A stretch of 64,000 nt of DNA. Origin: Pseudomonas kribbensis. Its GTDB lineage: Bacteria; Pseudomonadota; Gammaproteobacteria; Pseudomonadales; Pseudomonadaceae. The stretch covers positions 186,001-250,000 of the forward strand of contig NZ_CP029608.1 of assembly GCF_003352185.1 (NCBI RefSeq), in the 5' to 3' direction. The position numbers and the translations under genes are program-made. The notes beneath the pieces are model-generated. The model saw only the letters and a list, made by a program, of their open reading frames with translations, searched no databases and had not been told where the DNA came from. Positions 9,151 to 17,712 of the stretch are shown here, in pieces (position 1 is the first letter of the stretch; every line of letters starts with the position of its first letter).

Positions 9151-10112
9151 ATTTCGACGGCTGGCTGCCGATCCGCATCTGGAAAAGTGCCGGTCAATGG
9201 CAGGTGGACTGGTGCTGGTTTGGCGACACGCCGTTGCATCAGCCGTTTTTTCGCGAAGCGGTGGAGCGGGCGCTGCAGTTGCCGTTCAATCAGGCGTTTC
9301 GCCGGCAAACCCCGTTGTCGGCGCTCACGGATTGGCAGACGCTCAGCCCCGGCCTGGCGCCGAGCGCCTTCATCCTGCATGCCTCGCGTTGCGGATCGAC
9401 GCTGATCAGCCAGATGCTCGCCCGCCTCGACGATCACATCGTGATCTCGGAACCGCCGCCCCTCGATGCTTTGCTGCGCAGCGATCTGCCGGCCGCCGAA
9501 CGCCGTGCCGCCATCACCGGGTTGCTCTCGGCCTACGGCCAGCGCCGGCGTGGGATGGAGCAGCGACTGGTGATCAAGCTCGACGCCTGGAGCATCGGCG
9601 AATGGCCGCTGCTTCACGAATGCTTCCCCGATACGCCTTGGCTGTTTGTCTACCGCGATCCGCTGGAAATTGCCGTTTCACACCTGCGTCGCCCGGGTAT
9701 GCACATGGTGCCCGGCCTGCTTGGCGAGTGCGTACTGGACGACGACCTGCCATTCGAGGGGCGCGAAGATTTCATCGCCCGCAGGCTCGGACGTCTGCTG
9801 GAGGCGGCGCGCTTGCACTGCGCTGATTTCGGCGGGCTGACGGTCAATTACAACGAGTTGCCCGAGGCGATGACAGGACGGCTGGCGAGTTTTTTTCAGC
9901 TGAATGCCGAGCAATGTGAACAGGCGCTGACTGCTTCGGCACAACATGCGAAACAGCCGTCACAGGCGTTTGTTGCCGATGGCGAAAGCAAACGCCGCGA
10001 AGCCTCCCCGCTGTTGCAGGCGCGAGTGGAACGTTGTGCGCGAGCACCTTACGAAGCGCTGGAACGCTTGCGCGCACTCACGACTTGGCCGACAGATCCG
10101 CCATCCCCTTGA
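9138..10112 (+). CDS. PAPS-dependent sulfotransferase family protein
   Basis: The open frame extends upstream, but the sensible start is ATG 9138, inside the last codons of the hydroxylase (13-base overlap), giving 324 residues. HASRCGST (residues 81-88) is the 5'-phosphosulfate-binding loop and [11 protein letters not shown] (171-181) is the 3'-phosphate-binding element of PAPS sulfotransferases. The enzyme would transfer sulfate from PAPS to a hydroxyl or similar acceptor. Translational coupling to the hydroxylase and proximity to an APS kinase make a shared hydroxylation-sulfation pathway likely. The acceptor is unknown: the adhesin, a peptide and a small molecule are all possible. The 3' end overlaps the convergent slipin gene by 35 bases. 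Confidence 0.83.
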   Translation: MASLNFDGWLPIRIWKSAGQWQVDWCWFGDTPLHQPFFREAVERALQLPFNQAFRRQTPLSALTDWQTLSPGLAPSAFILHASRCGSTLISQMLARLDDHIVISEPPPLDALLRSDLPAAERRAAITGLLSAYGQRRRGMEQRLVIKLDAWSIGEWPLLHECFPDTPWLFVYRDPLEIAVSHLRRPGMHMVPGLLGECVLDDDLPFEGREDFIARRLGRLLEAARLHCADFGGLTVNYNELPEAMTGRLASFFQLNAEQCEQALTASAQHAKQPSQAFVADGESKRREASPLLQARVERCARAPYEALERLRALTTWPTDPPSP

Positions 10113-10836
10113 GCAATTCGATCGGCAACGGGAAGACGATGGTCGAGCTCTTGTCGCCGGCAATCGAACTCAGGGTCTGCATGTAGCGCAATTGCATGGC
10201 GCCAGGCTGGCGACCGAGCATTTCGGCGGCCTGCATGAGCTTTTCCGAAGCCTGCAATTCGCCTTCGGCGTGGATCACCTTGGCCCGCCGTTCCCGCTCG
10301 GCTTCGGCCTGTCTGGCGATGGCGCGGACCATCGATTCGTTGAGGTCGACGTGCTTGATCTCGACGTTCGCGACCTTGATGCCCCAGGCGTCGGTCTGAG
10401 CGTCAAGCACTTGCTGGATGTCGATGTTCAACTGTTCGCGCTCGGCCAGCAGTTCGTCCAGTTCATGCTTGCCGAGTACCGCGCGCAGGGTGGTCTGGGC
10501 CAGTTGGCTGGTGGCCACCAGGAAGTCTTCGACCTGGATGATCGCTTTCTGCGGATCGAGCACCCGGAAGTACAGCACCGCGTTGACCTTGACCGAGACG
10601 TTGTCGCGGGTGATCACGTCCTGCGGCGGCACGTCGAGGACAATGGTGCGCAGATCGACCCGGACCATTTGCTGCACCACCGGAATCAACAGGATCAGCC
10701 CCGGCCCCTTGACCTGCCAGAAACGCCCGAGCTGGAACACCACGCCGCGTTCGTATTCACGCAGGATGCGGAACGTCGAGCCGGCCAGGGCAATGAGCAA
10801 CAGCAGCAGCGCGACAAAACCGATTTGCAGACCCAT
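10078..10836 (-). CDS. Slipin (SPFH/band 7) membrane protein
   Basis: One N-terminal membrane helix (about residues 3-23) is followed by a band 7 domain starting at [18 protein letters not shown] and a helical region with [13 protein letters not shown]. These proteins form membrane-associated oligomers in lipid microdomains and usually pair with an NfeD protein, as here. I prefer the ATG at 10836 because GGAG lies 7 bases upstream; a GTG at 10842 has almost no spacing. The ATG follows the nfeD stop by two bases, which implies translational coupling. Exact cellular role is not known from sequence. Confidence 0.9.
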   Translation of the reverse strand: MGLQIGFVALLLLLIALAGSTFRILREYERGVVFQLGRFWQVKGPGLILLIPVVQQMVRVDLRTIVLDVPPQDVITRDNVSVKVNAVLYFRVLDPQKAIIQVEDFLVATSQLAQTTLRAVLGKHELDELLAEREQLNIDIQQVLDAQTDAWGIKVANVEIKHVDLNESMVRAIARQAEAERERRAKVIHAEGELQASEKLMQAAEMLGRQPGAMQLRYMQTLSSIAGDKSSTIVFPLPIELLKGMADLSAKS

Positions 10837-10838
10837 GA

Positions 10839-11369
10839 TCACTCTCCGAGCGGTGCCGCGTCAGCCGCGGCCACTTGCAGCAACAAGCCCTTGCGCCCGA
10901 CCACCCGCACCGGTTGCCCGGCATGCAGAGGCGTGGCACTCGACACTTGCCAGCGTTCTCCTTGCAATTGCACCCAGCCGTTGCGGGTGTCCGGCGACTC
11001 CACGACGGTCACGGCCGTCACGCTGCCGACCAGGCCGGCGTCGCCGCTGACCGGGTGTCGCGGCCGGGTCTTCAGGGCACGAACCAGCAACGCGATCAGC
11101 AGCAGCGCGCTGACCAGCCCAAGGCCGATCATCATCGGCACCGGCAGCTCGGCGTTACTCAGGATCAGCGCGCCGATCACGAACATGACGATGCCGCCCA
11201 GGCCAATCACGCCGTAATTGGGCAGCGCGGCTTCGGCGATCAGAAACACGATGCCCAGGGTGATCAGCCACAGGCCGATGGGATCGATGGCGTGCAACGG
11301 GATGTCCGCAGCCAGGGCCGATCCGCTCAGCAGCATCAACAGGACAAACGCACAGCGACGGATGTTCAC
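10839..11369 (-). CDS. NfeD-family membrane protein
   Basis: The short form of NfeD: an N-terminal signal or helix ([13 protein letters not shown]), a cluster of three membrane helices starting at [17 protein letters not shown], then a soluble OB-fold-like domain with [12 protein letters not shown] and [11 protein letters not shown]. It is the usual operon partner of slipin. I chose GTG 11369 because GGAGG lies five bases upstream; an ATG at 11390 would add seven residues but lacks a clear ribosome-binding site. The serine-protease domain of long NfeD proteins is absent. Confidence 0.87.
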   Translation of the reverse strand: MNIRRCAFVLLMLLSGSALAADIPLHAIDPIGLWLITLGIVFLIAEAALPNYGVIGLGGIVMFVIGALILSNAELPVPMMIGLGLVSALLLIALLVRALKTRPRHPVSGDAGLVGSVTAVTVVESPDTRNGWVQLQGERWQVSSATPLHAGQPVRVVGRKGLLLQVAAADAAPLGE

Positions 11370-11564
11370 GTGACCCTCCGGGAGAGTCATGGGGTTCTCT
11401 TATCAGTCTAGTTGAGCCTGGGGTCGGAGGAATTCTGATCAGTTCCAGCGTCGCCAGTGGGCGGATTTACCTTCATTCGCGGCTTGCCCGACTAGACTTT
11501 CCAGAACAGGAACAACGTTCATCATCGCTCGCCGCGCAGCGTCCGGCGGGCACCGAGGTGCATC

Positions 11565-12026
11565 ATGCGTATGGCAAGAAAAGTGCAAAGCAGCCTGACC
11601 CGGGCGCAATGCCAATACGACGTCGTCTCCCATCCGCACTCGAGCAGCAGCCTGGAAACGGCGCGGGTTTCGGGGATTCCGGCGGAGCGGGTGGCCAAAT
11701 CGGTGATACTCGACGACCACCACGGGCATTACCTCATGGCCGTGCTGCCCGCCAGCCGCCATCTTGACCTGAGCAAAGTGCGCACCAGCGGCGAGTGGCA
11801 GATCACCCGCGAAAGCACCCTGGCGCACCTGTTCGATGATTGCGAACGCGGCGCGGTGCCGCCACTGGGCGATTCCTATGGCCTGGACATGGTCATCGAC
11901 CCGCTGGTGACCCGGCAGAAAGATATTTACCTGGAAGCCGGCAACCACAACAACCTGCTGCACATGAGCATGCCCGAGTTCCTGAAAATGGTGCCCCATG
12001 CCCAGGTGCGGGAGTTGAGTCAGTAG
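11565..12026 (+). CDS. YbaK/EbsC-type aminoacyl-tRNA deacylase
   Basis: The 153-residue protein belongs to the YbaK/ProX domain family, with the typical stretch GIPAERVAKSVILDD and GHYLMAVLPASRHLDL followed by VPPLGDSYGLDMVID. Freestanding members hydrolyse mischarged aminoacyl-tRNAs in the cytoplasm. GAGG six bases upstream supports ATG 11565; ATG 11571 is possible. The C-terminal NLLHMSMPEFLKM region is common in Pseudomonas members. The gene is divergent from nfeD and stands alone. Confidence 0.8.
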   Translation: MRMARKVQSSLTRAQCQYDVVSHPHSSSSLETARVSGIPAERVAKSVILDDHHGHYLMAVLPASRHLDLSKVRTSGEWQITRESTLAHLFDDCERGAVPPLGDSYGLDMVIDPLVTRQKDIYLEAGNHNNLLHMSMPEFLKMVPHAQVRELSQ

Positions 12027-12053
12027 GTTTTTTCAGCGTCTGTGCCGACGCCA

Positions 12054-12104
12054 ATCGCGAGCAGGTTCTGCAATGAATCTGTGGGAATGTGGCTTGCTCG
12101 CGAA
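12054..12104. repeat. REP-type palindrome
   Basis: The arms TCGCGAGCA (12055-12063) and TGCTCGCGA (12095-12103) are perfect inverted copies around a 31-base loop that includes CTGTGGGAATGTGG. This matches the Pseudomonas fluorescens REP style (CGCGAGCAGGCTCGCTCCCACA-like). It lies just after the YbaK-type gene and may act as a transcript 3' end. Confidence 0.75.
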
Positions 12105-12141
12105 ATGTTTTTATCCACTGAGTCTTCGAAGGAGTAGAACA

Positions 12142-12387
12142 ATGGAAAATCCGACCCACAGTCTCCCGTCCCTGTTCAAACAACTCGGCCTGCCCAACGA
12201 CCCGGTCAGCATCGACCAGTTCATCGCCGCCCATTCCCCGCTCAAACCCGAACTGCACCTGTGCGACGCGTTTTTCTGGACCAAAAGCCAGGCGGATTTT
12301 TTGCGGGACGAGATTCTTGACGATGCGGATTGGGCGGAGGTGGTGGATCAGCTGGATGTGATGTTGAGGAAGGGGCGGGGGATGTAA
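12142..12387 (+). CDS. DUF2789 family small protein
   Basis: This 81-residue protein starts at ATG 12142 after a good AAGGAG site. The order LPSLFKQLGLPNDP, IDQFIAAHSPL and then DAFFWTKSQADFLRDEILDDADWAEVVDQLD is that of the DUF2789 family, common in Pseudomonas. It has no membrane segment or known catalytic residue. Function is unknown and the neighbours give no clue. Confidence 0.8.
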   Translation: MENPTHSLPSLFKQLGLPNDPVSIDQFIAAHSPLKPELHLCDAFFWTKSQADFLRDEILDDADWAEVVDQLDVMLRKGRGM

Positions 12388-12445
12388 AAAAAAATGTTTG
12401 AAAAGACCGAAATGTAAAAAAAACTTGTGGGTTGTAAAAAAAACA
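12384..12445. repeat. Three TGTAAAAAAAA motifs
   Basis: TGTAAAAAAAA occurs three times within about 60 bases after the DUF2789 stop: ATGTAAAAAAAAATG, AAATGTAAAAAAAAC and GGTTGTAAAAAAAAC. The first includes the stop codon. Such A-tracts are rare in this GC-rich DNA. The spacing of roughly two helical turns could bend the DNA or create a UP-element-like region upstream of the marR promoter. Confidence 0.6.
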
Positions 12446-12543
12446 ACGCAAAAGTCAGGGAGAGATCATTTTTCTGAATTCACACTCGGACATGGATTTG
12501 TTTCAAAACTTGACTGAATTTCCCCTCCAATGCCATATTGATA

Positions 12544-12557
12544 GTTAGCAAACTAAC
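12544..12557. promoter_or_regulatory. Inverted repeat, likely MarR operator
   Basis: GTTAGCAAACTAAC is a perfect 5-4-5 inverted repeat directly before the marR-type gene. Its size and form fit autorepressor sites of MarR-family proteins. Binding by the adjacent regulator is inference from position. Confidence 0.6.
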
Positions 12558-12562
12558 AGTGT

Positions 12563-13030
12563 GTGCATTCCTTCGTGCCGAACAACCTCGAATCCCTCCA
12601 GATGAACATCAGCAGTGCCATGGTGGTGGCCGCCAGGCATTGGCGGAAGATCTGCCAGACCACGCTGGTCAACTATGGAATTTCCGAAGCCTGCGCCGTC
12701 CCGCTCTTGATGATCGGGCGGCTGGGGGAGCGCGTGCATCAGGTGCAGGTGGCACAGGCGGCGGGGATAGAAAGTCCTTCGCTGGTGCGGCTGCTCGATC
12801 AGTTGTGCCACGCCGGCTACGTTTGCCGCACTGAAGACCCGCAGGATCGCCGGGCCAAATGCCTGAGCCTGACCGACACTGGCCGCGAACTGGTGCAGGC
12901 GGTGGAAGGCGAGTTGGTGCGTCTGCGTAATGAAGTGCTCGAAGGCATCGACCGGAGTGATCTGGAAGCTACGCTTCGAGTATTGAGGGCTTTCGAAGCG
13001 GCCAGTCCGCCAGCGGTGACCCATCCGTGA
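12563..13030 (+). CDS. MarR-family transcriptional regulator
   Basis: A 155-residue winged-helix regulator. VAQAAGIESPSLVRLLDQLCHAGYVCRTEDPQDRRAKCLSLTD contains the recognition helix and the wing with the DxRxK signature of MarR proteins. It is first in an efflux operon and its stop overlaps the pump gene start (GTGA). It probably represses the operon through the palindrome just upstream and is released by the exported compound. The start is uncertain: GTG 12563, GTG 12575 or ATG 12602, none with a strong ribosome-binding site. Confidence 0.88.
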   Translation: MHSFVPNNLESLQMNISSAMVVAARHWRKICQTTLVNYGISEACAVPLLMIGRLGERVHQVQVAQAAGIESPSLVRLLDQLCHAGYVCRTEDPQDRRAKCLSLTDTGRELVQAVEGELVRLRNEVLEGIDRSDLEATLRVLRAFEAASPPAVTHP

Positions 13031-15090
13031 ACGGCTTTTTTTCCGGCATTCCTCCGGCCCGGGACTGGTTCTACGGGATCCGTACTTTCGCGGCGTCGAT
13101 GATCGCGTTGTACATCGCCTTGCTCATGCAGATGCCGCGTCCTTACTGGGCGATGGCCACGGTGTACATCGTTTCCAGCCCGTTCCTCGGGCCGACCAGT
13201 TCCAAGGCGCTGTATCGGGCGATCGGTACGTTCCTCGGCGCCGCTGCGGCGGTGCTGTTCGTACCGATGTTCGTGCAGAGCCCGTATGTGCTGGTGGTGG
13301 TCATCGCGTTGTGGACCGGGATTCTGCTGTTCCTGTCTCTGCATCTGCGCACCGCCAACAACTATGCGCTGATGCTCGCCGGCTACACCTTGCCGCTGAT
13401 CGCCCTGCCGGTGGTGGATAACCCGCTGGCCGTGTGGGACGTGGCGGAAGCACGGACTGAAGAGATCTTCCTCGGCATCGCGGTCGCTGCCGTGGTCGGG
13501 GCTATGTTCTGGCCACGGCGCCTGGCGCCGGTGTTCAACGATGCCGTGGGCAAGTGGTTCGCCGATGCGACCACCTACAGCCTGAAATTCCTCAGCCGCG
13601 ACGTGAACCCCGAAGAAGTCACCGCCCTGCGCATGGCCATGGTCGGCAGTTTCAACAGCCTGGAATTGATGATCGGCCAGTTGCCGCACGAAGGCGCGCG
13701 GCCGCAAACGGTGCGCAACACCAAGGAGCTGCGCGGGCGGATGATTCATCTGCTGCCGGTGATCGATGCGCTGGAGGATTCGCTCTACGCCCTCGAACGG
13801 CGCACCCCGGAACTGGTGGAAAAATTCGCGCCGCTGCTCACTGCCACCCGTGAATGGCTCGGCTACAAAGACGCCGATCTCGACCGCTGGCAAGCCCTGC
13901 GCGATCAGCTCGAAGCCCTGCAACCGAGCGCCGAAGCCCTGGAAGATCGCAAACAGTTGCTGTTCTCCAACGCGTTGTACCGCCTCGGCGAATTCATCGA
14001 TCTGTGGCAGGACTGCCGCAGTCTGCAGGACGCGATCCTGTGCGAACGCCAGGACAGCTGGCGCGCGGTTTACCGCCACTGGCGCCTCGGTCGTCTGACG
14101 CCGTTCCTTGACCGTGGACTGATGCTGTATTCGGTGGCGTCGACCATTCTGGCGATCATCGTCGCCTCGACGCTGTGGATTCTGCTGGGCTGGACCGACG
14201 GCGGCAGCGCGGTGATTCTGGCGGCGGTGTCGTGCAGTTTCTTTGCCTCGATGGACGACCCGGCGCCGCAGATTTACCGGTTCTTTTTCTGGACCGGGAT
14301 GTCGGTGCTGTTCGCCAGTCTGTACCTGTTTCTGGTGCTGCCGAACCTTCACGATTTCCCGATGCTGGTGCTGGCGTTTGCCATCCCGTTCATCTGCGTC
14401 GGTACGCTGACGGTGCAGCCACGGTTCTACCTCGGCATGCTGCTGACACTGGTCAACACCTCGTCGTTCATCAGCATCCAGGGTGCCTACGACGCTGACT
14501 TCTTTGCGTTCGCCAACTCCAACCTGGCGGGTCCGCTGGGGCTGTTGTTCGCGTTTATCTGGACCCTGATCGCCCGGCCTTTCGGTGCCGAACTGGCGGC
14601 CAAGCGCCTGACCCGTTTCAGCTGGAAAGACATCGTCAGCATGACCGAGCCGGCGAACCTCGCCGAGCACCGGCAACTGGGCGTGCAACTGCTTGACCGC
14701 CTGATGCAGCACCTGCCGCGCCTGGCACTGACCGGTCAGGACACCGGCATCGCCATGCGCGAAGTGCGGGTGGGGCTGAACCTGCTCGACCTGCTGGCCT
14801 ACACCCCGCGCGTGACCGGTGCGCCGAACGCGTTGCTGCAGCAAGTGGTGGCCGAGGTCGGCGAGTATTTCCGGGCCTGCCTCAAGGCCGGCGAACGCTT
14901 GCCGGCGCCGAGCGCCTTGCTGATGACCATGGACCGCACCCGTCGTGCGCTCAACGGCCACGGCGATGAAGAAACCCGACTACACCTGTTGCACGCCTTG
15001 AGCGGTTTGCGTCTGGCGCTGTTGCCCGGCGTCGAATTCGTCTCCAGCGCCGAGCCCGAAGAACCGCTGCCCGAAGGAGCGCCCCTATGA
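13027..15090 (+). CDS. FUSC/AaeB-type efflux pump
   Basis: A 687-residue inner-membrane protein with two clusters of hydrophobic helices, around residues 15-170 and 360-520, separated by a cytoplasmic helical region and followed by a soluble tail. This duplicated layout is that of the FUSC/AaeB family, which exports aromatic acids and related compounds. The motif ARTEEIFLGIAVAAVVGAMFWP at the end of the first cluster is typical. GTG 13027 overlaps the marR stop by four bases. With DUF1656, HlyD and outer-membrane-factor genes downstream it forms a complete envelope-spanning pump. Substrate unknown. Confidence 0.9.
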   Translation: MNGFFSGIPPARDWFYGIRTFAASMIALYIALLMQMPRPYWAMATVYIVSSPFLGPTSSKALYRAIGTFLGAAAAVLFVPMFVQSPYVLVVVIALWTGILLFLSLHLRTANNYALMLAGYTLPLIALPVVDNPLAVWDVAEARTEEIFLGIAVAAVVGAMFWPRRLAPVFNDAVGKWFADATTYSLKFLSRDVNPEEVTALRMAMVGSFNSLELMIGQLPHEGARPQTVRNTKELRGRMIHLLPVIDALEDSLYALERRTPELVEKFAPLLTATREWLGYKDADLDRWQALRDQLEALQPSAEALEDRKQLLFSNALYRLGEFIDLWQDCRSLQDAILCERQDSWRAVYRHWRLGRLTPFLDRGLMLYSVASTILAIIVASTLWILLGWTDGGSAVILAAVSCSFFASMDDPAPQIYRFFFWTGMSVLFASLYLFLVLPNLHDFPMLVLAFAIPFICVGTLTVQPRFYLGMLLTLVNTSSFISIQGAYDADFFAFANSNLAGPLGLLFAFIWTLIARPFGAELAAKRLTRFSWKDIVSMTEPANLAEHRQLGVQLLDRLMQHLPRLALTGQDTGIAMREVRVGLNLLDLLAYTPRVTGAPNALLQQVVAEVGEYFRACLKAGERLPAPSALLMTMDRTRRALNGHGDEETRLHLLHALSGLRLALLPGVEFVSSAEPEEPLPEGAPL

Positions 15091-15296
15091 TTGGTGACCT
15101 GGACATCAGCGGCATCTTCCTGCCGACCCTGCTGGTGCTGATGGGCATCACTTACGTGCTGTTCGTGCTGGTACACGGCGTGCTCACACGCCTGCATTTC
15201 TACCGTCTGGTCTGGCACCGGGCATTGTTCAACGTGGCCCTCTACGCCGTGATGCTGTACGGCGTGGACTCACTCAGTCGATACCTGATGACATGA
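15087..15296 (+). CDS. DUF1656 / AaeX-like small membrane protein
   Basis: The 69-residue protein has two hydrophobic helices (FLPTLLVLMGITYVLFVLVH and ALFNVALYAVMLYGV) and begins with the family pattern EI/DISGIFLPTL. In other bacteria it sits, as here, between an AaeB-type pump and an AaeA-type fusion protein. Its ATG overlaps the pump stop and its own stop overlaps the next ATG, so the four pump genes are translationally coupled. Role in the complex is not established. Confidence 0.88.
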   Translation: MIGDLDISGIFLPTLLVLMGITYVLFVLVHGVLTRLHFYRLVWHRALFNVALYAVMLYGVDSLSRYLMT

Positions 15297-16180
15297 AAAA
15301 ACCGTTTTTGACTATCGGTCGCGTGATGCTGACCTTGCTGATCGTGGCTTTCGCCGTCGTCGTGGTCTGGCGCATGGTGATGTATTACATGTTCGCGCCC
15401 TGGACCCGCGACGGCCACATCCGTGCCGACATCGTGCAGATTGCACCGGACGTGTCCGGGCTGATCCAGCAGGTCGAGGTCAAGGACAACCAGTTGGTGA
15501 AACGTGGCCAGGTGCTGTTCAGCATCGATCAGGACCGTTTCAAACTGGCGTTGCGTCAGGCCAAGGCTGCCGTTGCCGACCGCGAAGAAACCCTGGCTCA
15601 GGCCCAGCGCGAAGCCAAGCGTAACCGTGGCCTGGGCAATCTGGTGCCGGCGGAACAGCTGGAAGAAAGCCAGTCGAAAGTCGCCCGTGCGCAATCGGCA
15701 CTGGCCGAAGCGCTGGTGATGGTGGACAGCGCCCAGCTCAACCTCGACCGCTCGGTGATCCGCAGTCCGGTGGACGGCTACGTCAACGATCGTGCGCCGC
15801 GCGCGCAAGAGTTCGTCACCGCCGGGCGTCCGGTGCTGTCGGTGGTGGACAGCAACTCGTTCCACATTGACGGCTATTTCGAAGAGACCAAACTCGACGG
15901 CATCCACATCGGTCAGTCGGTGGATATCCGCGTGATCGGCGACCGCGCTCGCTTGCGCGGGCATGTCGAAAGCATCGTCGCCGGCATCGAAGACCGTGAC
16001 CGTTCGAGCGGCAGCAACCTGCTGCCCAACGTCAACCCGGCCTTCAGCTGGGTGCGTCTGGCGCAACGGATTCCGGTGCGTATTGCCTTCGACGACGTGC
16101 CGGACGACTTCCGCATGATCGCCGGGCGTACCGCCACTGTGTCGATCATCGACGATCAGCAGCAGGAGCCCACGAAATGA
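15293..16180 (+). CDS. HlyD/AaeA-type membrane fusion protein
   Basis: The 295-residue periplasmic adaptor has one N-terminal membrane anchor (LLIVAFAVVVVWRMVMYY), a split biotinyl-lipoyl domain (APDVSGLIQQVEVKDNQLV and SVIRSPVDGYVNDR) enclosing a coiled-coil hairpin at about residues 80-150, and a beta-barrel domain. It would link the FUSC pump to the outer-membrane factor encoded next. The stop overlaps the following ATG by four bases. Confidence 0.92.
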   Translation: MKKPFLTIGRVMLTLLIVAFAVVVVWRMVMYYMFAPWTRDGHIRADIVQIAPDVSGLIQQVEVKDNQLVKRGQVLFSIDQDRFKLALRQAKAAVADREETLAQAQREAKRNRGLGNLVPAEQLEESQSKVARAQSALAEALVMVDSAQLNLDRSVIRSPVDGYVNDRAPRAQEFVTAGRPVLSVVDSNSFHIDGYFEETKLDGIHIGQSVDIRVIGDRARLRGHVESIVAGIEDRDRSSGSNLLPNVNPAFSWVRLAQRIPVRIAFDDVPDDFRMIAGRTATVSIIDDQQQEPTK

Positions 16181-17619
16181 GCAGGGCCCTGATGATCGCC
16201 GGGCTGGGCATGATGCTGTCGGCCTGTTCCATGGTCGGGCCGGACTATCACCTGCCGGGTGACGCGGCGATTCAGCGCAAGGATTTTCAGGGCGATCTGG
16301 CGGTGGCCGGCAAGCCTGTGGTTTCTACTCCGGTGCCGGCGGACTGGTGGCGGTTGTATCGCGATCCGCGTCTGGACCAACTGGTGCAGCAAGCCATGGC
16401 GTCCAACACCGATCTGCGGGTGGCGGCGGCGAACCTGTCGCGGGCCCGTGCCCAGGTCGATGAGGCCGAGGCGGCCGGTGGCTGGAGCGGCGGCGTGAAA
16501 ATGGGCGCCCAGCGCTTGCAGGAGGCTGGTCAGGCGTTCCTGCTGCCGGAGAAAGTCCCGGTGGCCAACGTCGCCGACATCGGCATCAGCGCCTCGTACC
16601 AGTTCGACCTGTGGGGCGTTCTGCAGCGCGGGATCGAAGCGGCGAAAGCCAACGCTGACGCGACCCAGGCCGCCGCCGACACCGCGCGCATCACCCTGGT
16701 CGCCGATGTGGTCCGGGCTTACACCCAAGTTTGTGCGGCCAACGAAGAACGGGAAATCGCTCAGCACTCCCTCGACCTGCAATCCCAGAGCACCACGCTG
16801 ATCCAGCGTCTGCGCGATGCCGGGCGCGGCGACGAAACCCAGGTCACCCGCTCGCAGACCCAATTCAAATCTCTGCGCGCCGATCTGCCGCGTTATGAAG
16901 CGGCGCGTCAGGCCGGGTTGTTCCGTCTGTCGATGCTGCTGGCCAAACCGGTCGATCAATTACCGGCCGGCACCGCGACCTGCGCCGAACTGCCGAAAAT
17001 CGCCCAACTGGTGCCGGTCGGTGATGGCGCTGCATTGCTCAAGCGCCGTCCGGATATCCGCCAGGCCGAGCGTCGCCTGGCCGCCGCGACCGCCGGCATC
17101 GGCATCGCCACCGGCGAGCTGTACCCGGACATCAGCATCGGCGCGACCATCGGCACCGTCGGCATTGTCTCCGACCTTGGCGATCCGTCGACCAACCGCT
17201 GGGGCTTTGGCCCGTCGCTGAGCTGGAAGGTGCCGACCAACGGCGCCCGGGCACGTATCCGCGAAGCCGAAGCCTCGACCCAAGGCGCGCTGGCGCATTT
17301 CGACGGCGTGGTGCTCAACGCCATCCGCGAAACCCAGACCGGCCTGGCCCAGTACACCGCGTTGCTGCAACGCCGCGATGCCCTGGCCGATGCCGAGCAG
17401 TCGGCGAAGCTGGCGGCTGACCAGACTCACCGCTTCTTCCAGGCGGGCCGCGAGTCGTTCCTTGCCGACCTGCAAGCCACTCGCACCTACACCGATGTCA
17501 CTGCGCAACTGGCCGCCGCCAACACTCAGGTTGCCATGAGCCAGATCGATTTGTTCCTCGCCCTCGGCGGCGGCTGGGAAAGCGGACGAACGCAAGCCTC
17601 GAGTGCCAGCAAACCCTGA
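16177..17619 (+). CDS. NodT-type outer-membrane efflux lipoprotein
   Basis: A 480-residue outer-membrane factor. The signal ends in LSAC, giving a lipidated Cys near residue 16, followed by SMVGPDYHLP, which is typical of OprM/NodT proteins. The conserved WWRLYRDPRLDQLVQQAM and the second-half RRPDIRQAERRLAAATAGIGIATGELYPDIS are both present. It is the outer-membrane channel of the preceding pump. It is the last gene of the operon and is followed by a terminator-like hairpin. Confidence 0.93.
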   Translation: MSRALMIAGLGMMLSACSMVGPDYHLPGDAAIQRKDFQGDLAVAGKPVVSTPVPADWWRLYRDPRLDQLVQQAMASNTDLRVAAANLSRARAQVDEAEAAGGWSGGVKMGAQRLQEAGQAFLLPEKVPVANVADIGISASYQFDLWGVLQRGIEAAKANADATQAAADTARITLVADVVRAYTQVCAANEEREIAQHSLDLQSQSTTLIQRLRDAGRGDETQVTRSQTQFKSLRADLPRYEAARQAGLFRLSMLLAKPVDQLPAGTATCAELPKIAQLVPVGDGAALLKRRPDIRQAERRLAAATAGIGIATGELYPDISIGATIGTVGIVSDLGDPSTNRWGFGPSLSWKVPTNGARARIREAEASTQGALAHFDGVVLNAIRETQTGLAQYTALLQRRDALADAEQSAKLAADQTHRFFQAGRESFLADLQATRTYTDVTAQLAAANTQVAMSQIDLFLALGGGWESGRTQASSASKP

Positions 17620-17649
17620 GGCCGTTGCTATGCTTTGAAGTGTTGGAGG

Positions 17650-17673
17650 GGCGCCCTGAGCAAGGCGCCTTTT
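17650..17673 (+). terminator. Terminator after efflux operon
   Basis: GGCGCC (17650-17655) pairs with GGCGCC (17664-17669) across an 8-base loop and is followed by TTTT. The stem is short but strong. It lies about 30 bases after the outer-membrane-factor stop. Confidence 0.6.
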
Positions 17674-17712
17674 CAGTGCACATTGCTAGCGCAGGTCTAG
17701 GGGAAACCAATA

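Noticed and set aside
12817..14961. Minus-strand frame of 714 codons opposite the FUSC pump gene
   Set aside because: Its translation is His/Gln/Arg-rich low-complexity sequence typical of antisense frames, and the sense strand encodes a clear membrane pump.
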